The translations under genes and the position numbers were made by a program. Below are positions 1-10,285 of a DNA stretch of 64,000 bases, in pieces. Position 1 is the stretch's first letter. The number at the start of each line of letters is the position of its first letter. The notes beneath the pieces were generated by a model, which was not told the origin of the DNA, did no database searches, and was given only the letters and a program-made list of their open reading frames with translations. This stretch comes from Tritrichomonas musculus (lineage: Eukaryota; Parabasalia; Tritrichomonadida; Tritrichomonadidae), in NCBI GenBank assembly GCA_039105265.1, contig JAPFFF010000006.1:3472001-3536000 (forward strand), given 5' to 3'.

Positions 1-335
1 CTTTCTAAAATTACATCAATTGGAGATGGCGTTTTTAGTTCATGTACTTCTTTGGCTTTAATTTCTATCTATAATTGCTCATCATTAACGCAAATTGAAG
101 TTCCATCTTCTGTTAAATCAATTGGAAATTGTGCTTTTTATGGATGTTCATCATTGGCAATATTTCATTACCTCCTTTGATTAAATCAATTGGTGGTTAT
201 GCTTTTTATGGATGCGCTTTATTGGCAGAAGAATGTGTCCCATCTTTTGTAGTTTCTGTTGGCAATAATGCTTTTTCAATAAGACTTTTTGTCAAAATAA
301 ATTTTAAATTTTTTTTTATTGCTTACATAAAGTAA
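1..335 (+). pseudogene. BspA-like leucine-rich repeat protein, 3' fragment (broken)
   Basis: Frame 1 from the window edge reads typical BspA/TpLRR repeats (SVKSIGNCAFYGCSSLA, TSIGDGVFSSCTSL) until a TGA at 178-180. A second frame then continues the same repeat (LPPLIKSIGGYAFYGCALL) to 335, so one small indel near 160-170 splits the reading frame. The family is an expanded group of trichomonad surface or secreted repeat proteins. The last residues are hydrophobic and unlike the repeat, so the 3' end also looks degraded. The 5' end lies outside the window. The family call is firm; whether any product is made is doubtful. Confidence 0.75.
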
Positions 336-620
336 GATTCAAAAGGCTTGTGACAAACTTTTTCAATACGTAAAGGTCAAAATTACTCATTTTAAATGTC
401 AATAAGTCCCAAGTAGAATGCAAGATTTTCAGAGAAACATTGAAAAAAATTGAATGTTGTCCCAAGCTTTTTGAATCCAACTTTTTATAAAAATTCGTGT
501 TTATATTTTGTTTTTATTAATTTCAGATGTATTGTTTATAATAATTACAGTGAACAAACTAATTGTACTCAATTTTTTTTAAAAATTACAAAGTGATAAA
601 AAAAAAAAAAATTAAAAAAA

Positions 621-692
621 TGTCCAAGGATGGAATCGAACCATCACCAAACCTGTGTTAGAGGTTCACTCTTGCCATTAAGTTACTCAGAC
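621..692 (-). tRNA. tRNA-Val (anticodon AAC)
   Basis: The minus strand folds into a full cloverleaf of 72 bases including the discriminator A. The acceptor stem GTCTGAG/CTTGGAC has two G-T pairs. The D stem ACTT/GAGT closes a loop containing GG. The anticodon stem AACCT/AGGTT carries loop CTAACAC, giving anticodon AAC (Val, codon GUU). The T arm GATGG-TTCGATT-CCATC is perfect and holds a consensus B box. There is no intron and no encoded CCA. The flanks are poor in genes. Confidence 0.93.
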
Positions 693-933
693 TTTATATC
701 TTTATTATATTTTTGCAATATTTCAAAATTTAAATGAGATATTTATCAACAATCGAAAAAGTTGAACATTTGTACATAATTGCAGTTAAAGTGCATCATT
801 AAATAATTTTATAATTGCAACAATTTAAAGCATTACTGAAACTTGCAAGTTAAAAATCATACTATAGATAAATAATAAGAATTATATTTAAATGATTTCA
901 TGACTTTAATAGCAAAGAGCCAATACCCTCTCT

Positions 934-2804
934 TTAAATGAATTCACCATAAAATTCAATTGAATCAAACATCAAATAATTTTGATCAAGCCAACTTTTG
1001 CCTGTCTGACAAATCCGAATGAATCTAAAATCGTGAGGATTTTCGATTTGAATAGAGAACGTATATGTTTGTCCGCATCCTCCGAGAAATTGGCAATTGT
1101 CTTTGGCATCAATTGTCATCCAGTTGTTGCAATCAGTAGATCCTTCAACTTTCCAAGATTTGAGATGATGACCATTCTCTAAAGAGCAAGATTTAATTGT
1201 ATAATTTGTTGGGGATACCAGATGTTCTTTAAAGTCAAAACAGATCCATGATTTTTCATTATTTTCTGACATAAAATAATTTCTTTGCTCATTTTTGAGA
1301 ACATTTATTGGGAAGTGCTGATGTTTAACTGATGATGCGGTTACACTAATTTCATTATTGCAATTTCCAAATGATTCATTTCGGAAGTAATTAAAAATAC
1401 CTTCAAAATCTTTGTTTTGATAAAAAAGTTTTTTTCTGATTTTAATTGGTCGTATGAAATCGTCATTTTCAACAATTTTAATTCTCTCTGTAATCTTTTT
1501 TTAATGCTTTCCCATATTCCAATATTTAAATCCTCGAATTTAAATATTGATAAAAAATTATTAATGTCGTTTCCGTTGACTTTCAAGAAATCAACATATT
1601 CAAATAAGTAAGAAAATTTCGATTTTCCAGAGTAAATTGCAATTATTATATTCAAAAACTGGCTCTCTGATTCGGTCTGAAGCTCAGGATTTGAAATAAT
1701 TGATTCAATCGTGAAAATTGAAAGATTTGACAGTTTCCTTATTTCATCTGGTTGAATCTGGAACAAATTTTTTGCCAAAAAATTGATTTCTTCCTTATAA
1801 ATTTTGTTGAAATAGCCTTGATGATGTTTTTCATGTAAATGTATGTTATCCAAAACCTCATTAATAGAACTTTCTTTCGATATTATTGGTAGATCATTAC
1901 AATTAATATGTTTTCCTTCTCCTTGAAAACAAATCGAAAGTTTACCAAGTTTGTTTCCAGGATGAAATGGATTTGGATGCTTCATATTGCGTGCCTTTTC
2001 AATTAATTCCATATTTGGAATATGTATTGAAATCTTTTTAGGAATTATATATAATGAACTCGAATCATTATTTCTTATTAAGTCCAAATTAGATAATCTA
2101 TGGCCTTGTCCACTAAAGTAGTTTATTTTAGTCGATTCTTTTTTTTTATATTCAATCCTTCTTACAATCTTGCCAGAAATTGTTCTACCAATTTTTATAT
2201 CAGGCATTATGTCTTCATCATCTGAAGAATCTGAATCTTCTTCATTCCAAGAATGTTTAAAAGAGTCAATTGGATTTTCAAATTCAAATGATATATCATT
2301 AAGATCAATTAGAACTGAATCTTCTGGTTCTGTTTTTACAATTCTAAATTTATAACAAGTGTCCGCAATTAACATTTTAATGCAACTTCTTTTGGTAACG
2401 CATGGGAAGAAATTTAATTCTCTTGCAAATAAATAATTATAATTTGTTAAATTAAAAAAATTTGAAGAGTATGGTTGAAAAATGACATGAGTAGCTTTTG
2501 GAATTTTAGAATATGTGACTTGAACTAAATCATTTTCTTCACATCCCAAGAATTCCATCATCCAATTTGGGATACAAATTTTATCTTTTTCCATACTGAA
2601 ATTTTGTACTCCAGCATGTATTTGTAAACCATTATTATTATTTTTAATGCAAAAAATCAAAGTATCTTGGAATTCCCATCGTGAAATTAATAAAGATTTA
2701 AGATCTTCTTCTGGAAGGTTGATTCTTCCTGTTGTTTCAATTTTAGAGTCGCAATTCTCAGAACTGAAGCAATTATATGTTTTACTAAAGCCAAAATCAG
2801 TCAT
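934..2804 (-). CDS. UFD1-like domain fused to BACK-like and F5/8 type C (discoidin) region; one apparent frameshift
   Basis: Residues ~25-185 match the UFD1 double-psi barrel (GRINLPEEDL, CIPNWMMEFLGCEENDLVQV, ATHVIFQPYS, EFENPI). The UFD1 C-terminal motifs follow: FSGQGHRL near 228, then KLGKLSICFQGEG near 290. UFD1 is a cofactor of Cdc48/p97 in extracting ubiquitinated proteins. After ~305 the protein changes to the helical BACK-like region seen in trichomonad F5/8 type C proteins (NLFQIQPDEI...WESIKKRL). The frame then stops at 1341, while another frame continues the expected discoidin domain (FEGIFNYFRNESFG to KSWKVEGSTD to IEFYGEFI) to 934. The switch falls in or near the A/T homopolymers at 1421-1436, so a one-base indel (real or a sequencing error) is likely. 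The start at 2804 has an initiator-like TCATTTTTTGAA directly upstream. The stop reads TAAA. Confidence 0.8.
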
Positions 2805-2816
2805 TTCAAAAAATGA
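2805..2816 (-). promoter_or_regulatory. Initiator-like element of the UFD1-like gene
   Basis: The minus strand reads TCATTTTTTGAA immediately before the ATG at 2804. It matches the trichomonad initiator form TCA(C/T)(T/A), which normally lies within about 20 bases of the start codon. It supports this ATG. The rest of 2817-3187 is AT-rich with no other feature seen. Confidence 0.5.
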
Positions 2817-3187
2817 TTGTTCATTTGATTATTTTTTATATGGAAAATTTTCAATAGTAGATGCCATAGAAAAATATTGTTCTAAAATTTTTTGACGATT
2901 TTGGAAAATATCCATAGAATATTTTCCAAAAGAAAAAATATAGAAAAAAAAGATCAAAAATGTATTCAGTTTGTTTTAAATTTATTTTTTAAAAGCATAT
3001 TAGTCAATTTTGGCAAGAAATTTCTCTCAAAAAAGCATGATGTATTAATTTTTTAGAGAGTAAACTTATTCAAAAAAAAGTAATATTCATTCGTATTAAA
3101 AAAATTAATAGGTATTTAAACGATTTTTTTTAAATAAATTTCATAATTTTTCCAAGGCTCAAGATATTATTTTTTTTTCCAATTTCA

Positions 3188-5404
3188 TTAAATTATACTT
3201 TGAGCCTTGACAATAATTTGTTCAACATCGATTCCATTTATTTCATTTTTTAGCCAATTGATTGCTTTTCGCTCAATCATTAGCAATGAATTTCTTTCAT
3301 TTGCTGCTTTTTTCCTCAAAGCAGCAATAGCAAGAATTGTTGCCAATAATTTTATTTCCATTTCTACACTACTTGCTTTAATGCTATCAAAATTGCTTAC
3401 ATTTGTTCCGAGTATTTTGTTTAACGCATCCAAATCGTCCCAGAAACCTGCAGCTTTTTGAAGCTGTATTATTTTCATGAAATCAAACTCATCATCTGTC
3501 TTTTTGCTTATTTGTGAATCATTACAAATGTCTTTGGAACATGATGTTTGATTAGTATCCCACGAACTGCTTAGAACTGTTCCTCCTGATTCTGAAAATG
3601 ACTTCATCATTGCTCTTGAGACATCATCATTTGATGATTTATAAATAGAATTAACGAAATTCGAAAACGAATAATCAAAATTTGGCTCCATTTTTGTCAC
3701 TCCAATGAATCCAGTGAATTTGCAGAGTACACCACTTGAGATGCTTATATCAATTGCCATCGCTTTTTCGCTTTCTGAAACATCTCTTTTTCGTTCAACT
3801 GACTTTAGTATGCTAAATGCAAAAAGTGGCAATATTGCATCTGAAATATTTCGTCCTTGAGAACAGCCAAATTCATCTTCATCGTATTTCTGTAGCGATT
3901 CCACTTTTTCAATAAGAAATTCAACTGTTTCATTTGTATATTCACCACTGACCAAAAAGCCACAGTCAAATGGCGAACAATTAAATTCGTTCTTCTTTTT
4001 TCTAAGGAAAACAATTGAAGCTCCTGTTGGATTGACGTTCGGAATCGGAAAAGGAGAAACCATGAAGTCATTATTGCTTTCACCTTGGATGTGAATTTCA
4101 ACTGATGTTAAAGATTCTTGAAGTGAAGATAGCATTTGTGGAATCACTTTTTCACTGATTGAATCGCCTTCTTGAACAAAGTCACACATTCCACTAGATG
4201 CTAGAGCCATCCCTTCAACAAGGCCAGCATCACATCCTCTTCCTATTCCCAGTGTAAAGCATCGATTTTCTTTTGAATTACTTGAAATTAGAGATAGAAC
4301 ACATTCAACATCAAAAACTTCACCATCTGTCAAGATGAAAATTTGACGCTGCTGTCCATTCAAAGGTTTGTTAGCAAAAATGTCTTCCAATGGCTTTTTT
4401 ATTTCTGTACAACCAAGATTAGCACTCAAATGATTTGCTAATTCTATTCCTTGTTTGGCGGTTTGATCGTTGTATTCAACTGACTTGTCAAATAGCTTCG
4501 TGAAAGAACTGCCAAATCTATATATGTTGTAATATGAATTTGGAGGAAGAGAGTGAATAAAAAGATCAAGACATTGTGAAGCTTTTTTGATAGATATTCC
4601 TTCCATCGAATAACTGCAATCAACAACAAATATGAATTCATTTATATTTGTGCTTTCTAATTTCGGTAAATTTGGTGCAATTGTAAGAGCACAGCAATCA
4701 TATTTTAATGAGTCAGATGGTGCCAGTAAAATTGAACTCTGCATTTTTTCCTTCCCTTCAAATGTAATAATTATTGAATTCTCATTTTCATGATTCTGAA
4801 TTTTCTCATTTATTGAAAAAACTTTTGTGAGTTCATCGTACTTTCCATTGATTACATTTGATGTTATTTTCGATACACTCTCGTCATTGGACTGTATTCT
4901 AAACAAAAAATCTGATGAAATGTTGCCAATGCAACCAAATGTATCAGATGGTGTGTAAACGTTCAATGGAAATTTGATGAAAAATTTTTTTTCTGTTGTC
5001 ACTTTTGCTGTAAGTGCAATTTTTAGTATTACTTTGCATTCTATTCCGGGAGGTACATTGCCCAACTTAAACTCAGTCATGCAATCGTCATTGTTCGATC
5101 CAAACAAAGCTAGACAATTTGAATCAACAGCTTCTTTGTACGTTTTTTCAGCTTCTTCTTTTGGTCGAAGTTTTGGTTTGATTATTTCGTTGCCAACAAC
5201 AAAAGTCGTATCGTATATGCACATTTTGAGATCATTTGGGAAAATATAACTGACTTCTTGTAAATCTGATTCAGAATGTGTGAATGTTTGTGTGACTTCA
5301 AAATTGGTTATCAAACCATGCTGTGTTCCTTCGATTTTAACCGATCTTGTAGTCATGCTTTGAAGGTTTGCATCTTTACTGATGCAGCATGTGCCAAAAA
5401 CCAT
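3188..5404 (-). CDS. VIT plus von Willebrand factor A domain protein
   Basis: This protein has 738 residues. The N-terminal ~15-140 is a VIT domain (GLITNFEVTQTF, VSYIFPND, YKEAV, FKLGNVPPG). A vWA domain starts near 255 with EFIFVVDCSYSMEG, a complete D-x-S-x-S metal-ion-dependent adhesion site, and has FILTDGEV near 356 as the second metal motif. The C-terminal third contains the usual helical VIT-vWA tail. The same architecture occurs in inter-alpha-trypsin inhibitor heavy chains and in the PARP4/LOH11CR2A type. No signal peptide is visible, so a cytoplasmic role is more likely than secretion. The start is the first ATG of the frame and VIT begins soon after it. Partner proteins are unknown. 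Confidence 0.88.
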   Translation of the reverse strand: MVFGTCCISKDANLQSMTTRSVKIEGTQHGLITNFEVTQTFTHSESDLQEVSYIFPNDLKMCIYDTTFVVGNEIIKPKLRPKEEAEKTYKEAVDSNCLALFGSNNDDCMTEFKLGNVPPGIECKVILKIALTAKVTTEKKFFIKFPLNVYTPSDTFGCIGNISSDFLFRIQSNDESVSKITSNVINGKYDELTKVFSINEKIQNHENENSIIITFEGKEKMQSSILLAPSDSLKYDCCALTIAPNLPKLESTNINEFIFVVDCSYSMEGISIKKASQCLDLFIHSLPPNSYYNIYRFGSSFTKLFDKSVEYNDQTAKQGIELANHLSANLGCTEIKKPLEDIFANKPLNGQQRQIFILTDGEVFDVECVLSLISSNSKENRCFTLGIGRGCDAGLVEGMALASSGMCDFVQEGDSISEKVIPQMLSSLQESLTSVEIHIQGESNNDFMVSPFPIPNVNPTGASIVFLRKKKNEFNCSPFDCGFLVSGEYTNETVEFLIEKVESLQKYDEDEFGCSQGRNISDAILPLFAFSILKSVERKRDVSESEKAMAIDISISSGVLCKFTGFIGVTKMEPNFDYSFSNFVNSIYKSSNDDVSRAMMKSFSESGGTVLSSSWDTNQTSCSKDICNDSQISKKTDDEFDFMKIIQLQKAAGFWDDLDALNKILGTNVSNFDSIKASSVEMEIKLLATILAIAALRKKAANERNSLLMIERKAINWLKNEINGIDVEQIIVKAQSII

Positions 5405-7292
5405 CTTTTATTTAATGTCCAAAATTTATTCACAAATTTTAAGACGATTCAGAATATTTTATTAAAATTTTGAAGTTTTATCTCCAAAAATATTTTATTT
5501 TTATATTTAATATAAAATATATCATATTAAATACAGTAATAATAATCATAAAATGATTTTTATATTGAATTTATTTCCTATTTGTTGATATATTATAAAA
5601 ATACTGATAAATACATTTTCAATTTCTTACTTAAAAATTTTCAGAAAAATTAATTAAAAATTTTGAGGGCGGTCTGATGCCTCTCAAAAAAATGATCGTT
5701 CTATCAAAAATTGTGGGGTTTTCTGAGTTTTATTTTAATTTTTTATCGTTTTCCCACCTCACCACCAAAAAAGCTCCTTTTCAGGCATTTATTGAACATA
5801 AATTTCGTTTTTTTTTTTTTTGGAACAATTTTATATCGAAATTTGAATAGAAAGGTTAAAAAACAGAGTTGTAATATGATTTGAGAATATTTCTCAAAAT
5901 TCAATGAAAATTGAGATATAGGTCCCAAATTTTTTGAATTAATTGAAATTATTAAATAAATTTTTCAGATAAAAAACGATTAATTTTTTTTTATAGATTC
6001 TAATATTCAATAAAAATATTAATATTTTGAATATAAATGCAGATTCATGTAATTATATATATATTATTAAAATTATATTTTTATTTTAATAAGATATTTA
6101 TTCAAATTTTATCAAAATAAAAATAGATTAATATAAAAAGAGAGATATGGTTATAAATTGACCTTATAATGTTATTTTTATGTATTTTAATATAATAACA
6201 AAGGATTACATTTGATTTATTTATTAATTTGTTATTTATTTTTATATATATAATTTATTTAAAAATTATATTAAATGTATATATATAATTGATCAAGAAA
6301 TATATATAATAAATAATACATACTTTCAATGATATTCAATTTTCAATAATTAGCATGAAAATAATTTATTGAAATTCTAATCGTCTAACGAGTAAATTGT
6401 GAGTTTTTCCTTCAAATAATTTGAAAGAATTGAATCTATCGTTCGAATTTTTTTGGCGAGGTTCGTTTTCTCGCCAAATACCTGATAAATAATATTTTTG
6501 ATAAATAATTGTTAATATATAATACTATTTTTTTTTCCAATCTAAAATTTTGGAGTTGAAATTGAGTTCTATTTACGAATATTTCATTTTTAAAAAATAC
6601 TTTATTTTTTGCTGAACAAATAACTGATTTGCTATTAATAAACATCAAATGATTTATCTATTTAATTTATTTAATTACTATTAATTTTTTCAGAATGATT
6701 TAAATTTGATTTTTCATATACTGCTTTAATAGCACTTTTTATTATTATTATATATTATAAAATAATGTTATTATTTATATTCAAATGTTTAATTGTTTAT
6801 ATATTGTTTTTTTTATGAGTTATATATAAATTATTGACTTCAAAAAAATATCTCAATTAATTTGAATAATCTCATAGAATCGGTCAGACTGTTAAAAAAT
6901 CTTCATGAATTCTTTAGTTTGATTGTTTATTATACAATTTTTTATTTATTATGCCGTTGTATAATTATGAATTTTTATTTTTAATTTTAAAAATTGAGTA
7001 TTTGTTAAGATATTCAAAAAACAAAAACTGATAAACCCCCCTTAAAAATTATATGAATTTCCTCAAAAAGTTTTTGAAAGAAATTGTATTTTTTCAAAAA
7101 GTTCAGTTTCCATTTTGTTTAGGTAAAAATATTTCATTTGAGATTCAAAATTTTCTTGTTTATTTGAATATACAATGATTAATTCAAAGTTATGAAAAAT
7201 ATTCCAATCTAAAATTTTAAAACTATGAAAATTTTTGTTAGATTTATGATATTCGAAATATTTTTATAATAATTCTAAATCATATCACAAAA
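5405..7292. other. Gene-poor AT-rich spacer
   Basis: About 1.9 kb without a convincing gene. It contains runs of TATATA (around 6050-6310), two short open frames lacking coding character, a slightly GC-richer patch at 5660-5780, and a hairpin annotated separately. No tRNA, rRNA or transposon end was recognised. Confidence 0.6.
6452..6478. other. Perfect 9-bp GC-rich hairpin in AT-rich spacer
   Basis: TTTGGCGAG at 6452-6460 pairs perfectly with CTCGCCAAA at 6470-6478 across a nine-base loop. It stands out from very AT-rich surroundings. It could be part of a small structured RNA, a terminator-like element or chance. Nothing around it resolves this. Confidence 0.45.
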
Positions 7293-8267
7293 ATGTTTGT
7301 TTATCAAACATCATCAAACGAAATGCAACAAATATTGCAAAATGATTCAAGTCCAAACTTCAGAATCATATTTAATATTGAAAGAAAAATATTAAATGGT
7401 GATTTTGAGATCAAAAAACGAAAACAAATCGTCATAAATACAACCATCAAAAGAGCACGTGTTGTATCAAAGAAAATTGATGATGGATATAAGAAAGATC
7501 CATCAATTGACCAATATGTATTTGATATCAAAGATTCAGAAAACCAAGCGAATGACTTCATATTCATTCTACAAGAAATTGTAGAATGTAATTCAAATGA
7601 AATCCGAGTCCCAGAAGACAAACGAAATGTATATAATCAAATATTTCACATTCTTGGTAATGATATATTGCCAACCAGCAACAACGTTATCAGATGTGAA
7701 TATTTGTTTGATTACATGTTCGAAGGAATCATTTCATACCTGAAGCAGATTACATTTGATTCGGTCGATGGAAGCAGTGATCATTTAAAACTCACAGGAA
7801 CAGGCACAGATCAACGATTCCCATTGTCAAACTTGTTACTCTTTGAATACAAAGATGCGGATAGGATCTACACAAATAGGAAACATCATCTAACAAAAGA
7901 TGATGCTTGGATTGAATATGATTTTGGAAAAAGAAAAATCAACGTGACTTCGTATTCAATCAGAACATCTTATTTTCTCAATGATTGTTTCCATCCAAAA
8001 TCATGGAAAATCATGGGTTCTAACGATCACCAAAATTGGGAATTGATTGACATCAAAGAAAACAACGAAGAATTAAATGGTTCACGAAGAGCATGCCGCT
8101 TCAAATGCACAAATCAAAATGGATTCTTCAGATACATCAAATACATACAAATAGAGAACCATAGAAGGAAAATCCAATATTCAAGAGGAAAGCCAAACAT
8201 GGAAATGTGCCAGTACATTATTGGATTGTCAGCTATGGAATTCTTTGGGTCAATTACAACCCCATGA
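7293..8267 (+). CDS. F5/8 type C (discoidin-like) domain protein
   Basis: This protein has 324 residues. The C-terminal half (~155-320) is the trichomonad F5/8 type C domain (EGIISYLKQ, AWIEYDFGKRKINVTSYSIR, HPKSWKIMGSNDHQNWELID, FRYIKYIQ, LSAMEFFGS). The N-terminal ~1-150 is BTB-like in its beta/alpha pattern (FDIKDSENQANDFIFILQEI) but too divergent to name. In this expanded family the discoidin fold is a presumed binding module; there is no signal peptide, so an intracellular role is plausible. The start has CATATCACAAAA just upstream, an initiator-like sequence. The C-terminal half is homologous to the domain at 934-1410. The function is otherwise unknown. Confidence 0.82.
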   Translation: MFVYQTSSNEMQQILQNDSSPNFRIIFNIERKILNGDFEIKKRKQIVINTTIKRARVVSKKIDDGYKKDPSIDQYVFDIKDSENQANDFIFILQEIVECNSNEIRVPEDKRNVYNQIFHILGNDILPTSNNVIRCEYLFDYMFEGIISYLKQITFDSVDGSSDHLKLTGTGTDQRFPLSNLLLFEYKDADRIYTNRKHHLTKDDAWIEYDFGKRKINVTSYSIRTSYFLNDCFHPKSWKIMGSNDHQNWELIDIKENNEELNGSRRACRFKCTNQNGFFRYIKYIQIENHRRKIQYSRGKPNMEMCQYIIGLSAMEFFGSITTP

Positions 8268-9051
8268 ATGGTGTGAATAAAAAAAATATTTTTTCTTTTA
8301 TTTTTTAATCATAAATTTAGCTGTAAATTCATCAATAACTATTATATGATGTTCAATGATACATGAAAGAATCCTTTTGCCTCTTGAAAGTATAGATTAT
8401 TTCTGAGTTTGAAAAATATTTCTTGATGTCTTCTTTGAAAATGAGCATAACAATACTTGTTTTTGAATTATTAATTCGAATGATGAAAATTAAGTTGTGG
8501 CAATTAAAAATGTATTTGTGAAAATATTTAATAACCAAAAGGAAATCAAGTATGGGAATTGAATATGAATCAATATTTTAGTAGGTTCTGTCATTACATA
8601 ATAAATTCAACAATTTTGTGGAGAAAATTAAAAAAGATAATTTCTTCCAAAATATCTCTAAAAAAATGGTTTTATTAGATCATCATTTGATAACAAGCAA
8701 TATGAGATAAAAAAATAAGAACGATTATTCATATTTAAGGAGGTAGTTTCCATAAATTTTTTTAATAAAAAGATTTCCTTTATTCTAGGGATGTTAATCA
8801 GACGGTTATTTGTTTTTAAATGATATATTATTTATCACAACAATATTGTATATATATAATATTAAAAGTTTGTAATATATATAATATTAAAAATTAGCTT
8901 TAAAATCTAAGTTTTATTTATATTCCGCGTTGTAAAACTTTTGGTAAAAACATCTTACTTTAAAGTATTCAAAAAAAAATGAAAGATTATTCACTATTTC
9001 AAAAATAAGGAGAAAAAAATATTCAATGAAATTAAAAGTTTATTTAATCTT
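8268..9051. other. AT-rich intergenic region
   Basis: It holds no gene that can be supported. A short near-repeat of TATATATAATATTAAAA occurs twice at about 8848-8892. The rest is low-complexity AT-rich sequence between the F5/8 type C gene and the convergent BspA-type repeats. Confidence 0.55.
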
Positions 9052-9735
9052 TTAGATTCTTGTCACTGCGCATTCTGGGCCGATACCAAGCAAGTTTATA
9101 TTGAGATCTTTTGGTAACACGAGGTTCTTCAACGATGTGCAGTCTACAAACGTGTAATATCCAACCTGCTTGACATGCTGTGGAATTATCATCTTCTCCA
9201 CTGATGCACAGCCAGTGAATGCGTAAGTTCCGATATGTTTGACAGATGGCGGAATTGTTATTTTCGTTATTGATGAGCAGCAGTTGAAAGCATACTTGTC
9301 AATAAGAGTGACATGTGAAGGGATTGTCATTTCTTTGAGCGCTGTGCATTTAGAGAAAGTGTACGGTTGTATCTTTGTAACTTTTGAAAGATAAACAACC
9401 TGTTGAAGTGAGGTACACTCTTCAAATGCATAACCGCCAATTGATGTCACATTTGGAGGAAGAGTGATCGTCTCAAGTGCCGTGCAGCCTTTGAAGGCAT
9501 ACATATCAATCGTTAAGACTGAAGGTGAAATCTCAACTTTGACAAGTGAAGTGCAACCGCTAAATGCAAATTTGCCAATGTTTGTGACAGTCGTTGGAAT
9601 TGTTATCTCCTTCAATTTCGTACAGCCAAGAAAGACACAGTCATTGAACAAAATGGTTTTGCATCCTAGTAAAAGATTGAAAATTTCAGTGTTGTTCTTT
9701 TCAACAGCAACATAAATTGGAGTTTTGTAAACCTT
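9052..9735 (-). pseudogene. Ankyrin remnant joined in frame to BspA-like leucine-rich repeats
   Basis: The open frame begins after a TGA at 9736-9738 and has no usable ATG near its start. It opens with one ankyrin-like unit (KTPIYVAVEKNNTEIFNLLLG, ~9669-9732) and runs without a break into about eight BspA/LRR_5 repeats of ~23 residues (LKEITIPTTVTNIGKFAFSG, ITLPPNVTSIGGYAFEECTS and so on). It ends at 9052 (PECAVTRI). BspA-like repeats are typical of trichomonad surface proteins. Upstream on the same strand lie more ankyrin units and a DUF3447 region, so this may be the 3' part of one large ankyrin/LRR gene whose reading frame is interrupted by AT-rich spacers. Confidence 0.65.
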
Positions 9736-10285
9736 TCAAAAATTGGAACTTTATTTGAAATAACATTCAAAAAAATTTTATTCAAAAAAAATTGAATTTA
9801 AAACTTTATTTAAAAAAAAGCATGTTTTGAAATGTCATAAGAAAGTGTTTAAAAACGAAATTAAACAAAAAAAAATGTTTGAATTGATTCATGGTTAACA
9901 TCAATATTTGGATGATTCAATAAATGCTTGACTACATCAATGTGGCCTCGTTCTGCTGCGATGAACAAAGTTGATTTATTAATAAATATTAAAAATTTCA
10001 TTAAAAAAAAAAATTTGTAGAATTGTATTAAAAAAAACGGTTATTTTGAATTTTATAAACAAAAAATTAATCGGAATTTCATTTATAAAAAAAAAATTAT
10101 TCTAAATTTCATTAAAAAACGAGATTAAATGACAGTCTTTGAATTCACATTGATTCCTGGATAGTTTAATAAAATATGAACAATTTCAGCATTACCTTTT
10201 CGAGCAGCAATGTTTAATGCACTTTCATAAACTAATTAAAAGAAATTTTATTAAAAAGACAAATTTCAAAATTCTATTGAATTAA
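9736..10285 (-). repeat. Two isolated ankyrin-repeat segments embedded in AT-rich repetitive spacers
   Basis: Two coding-like islands are separated from their neighbours by ~100-150 bp spacers: 10126-10232 (ESALNIAARKGNAEIVHILL) and 9876-9977 (STLFIAAERGHIDVVKHLL). The spacers are built from imperfect units resembling AATAAAATTTCAAAA or TTTTTTAATGAAATT. Each island is a good ankyrin repeat with the trichomonad NHPNIDVN type ending. The spacers contain stops and show no clean GT...AG borders that keep frame, so they do not read as ordinary introns. Decay, repeat expansion or unusual splicing are all possible. Confidence 0.5.

Noticed and set aside
690-933. A second tRNA or small RNA next to tRNA-Val
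   Set aside because: No T-arm consensus or cloverleaf could be drawn in this AT-rich stretch.
5743-6648. Two short minus-strand open frames in the gene-poor spacer
   Set aside because: They are Phe/Lys/Ile-rich translations of AT-rich DNA without motifs or plausible upstream signals.
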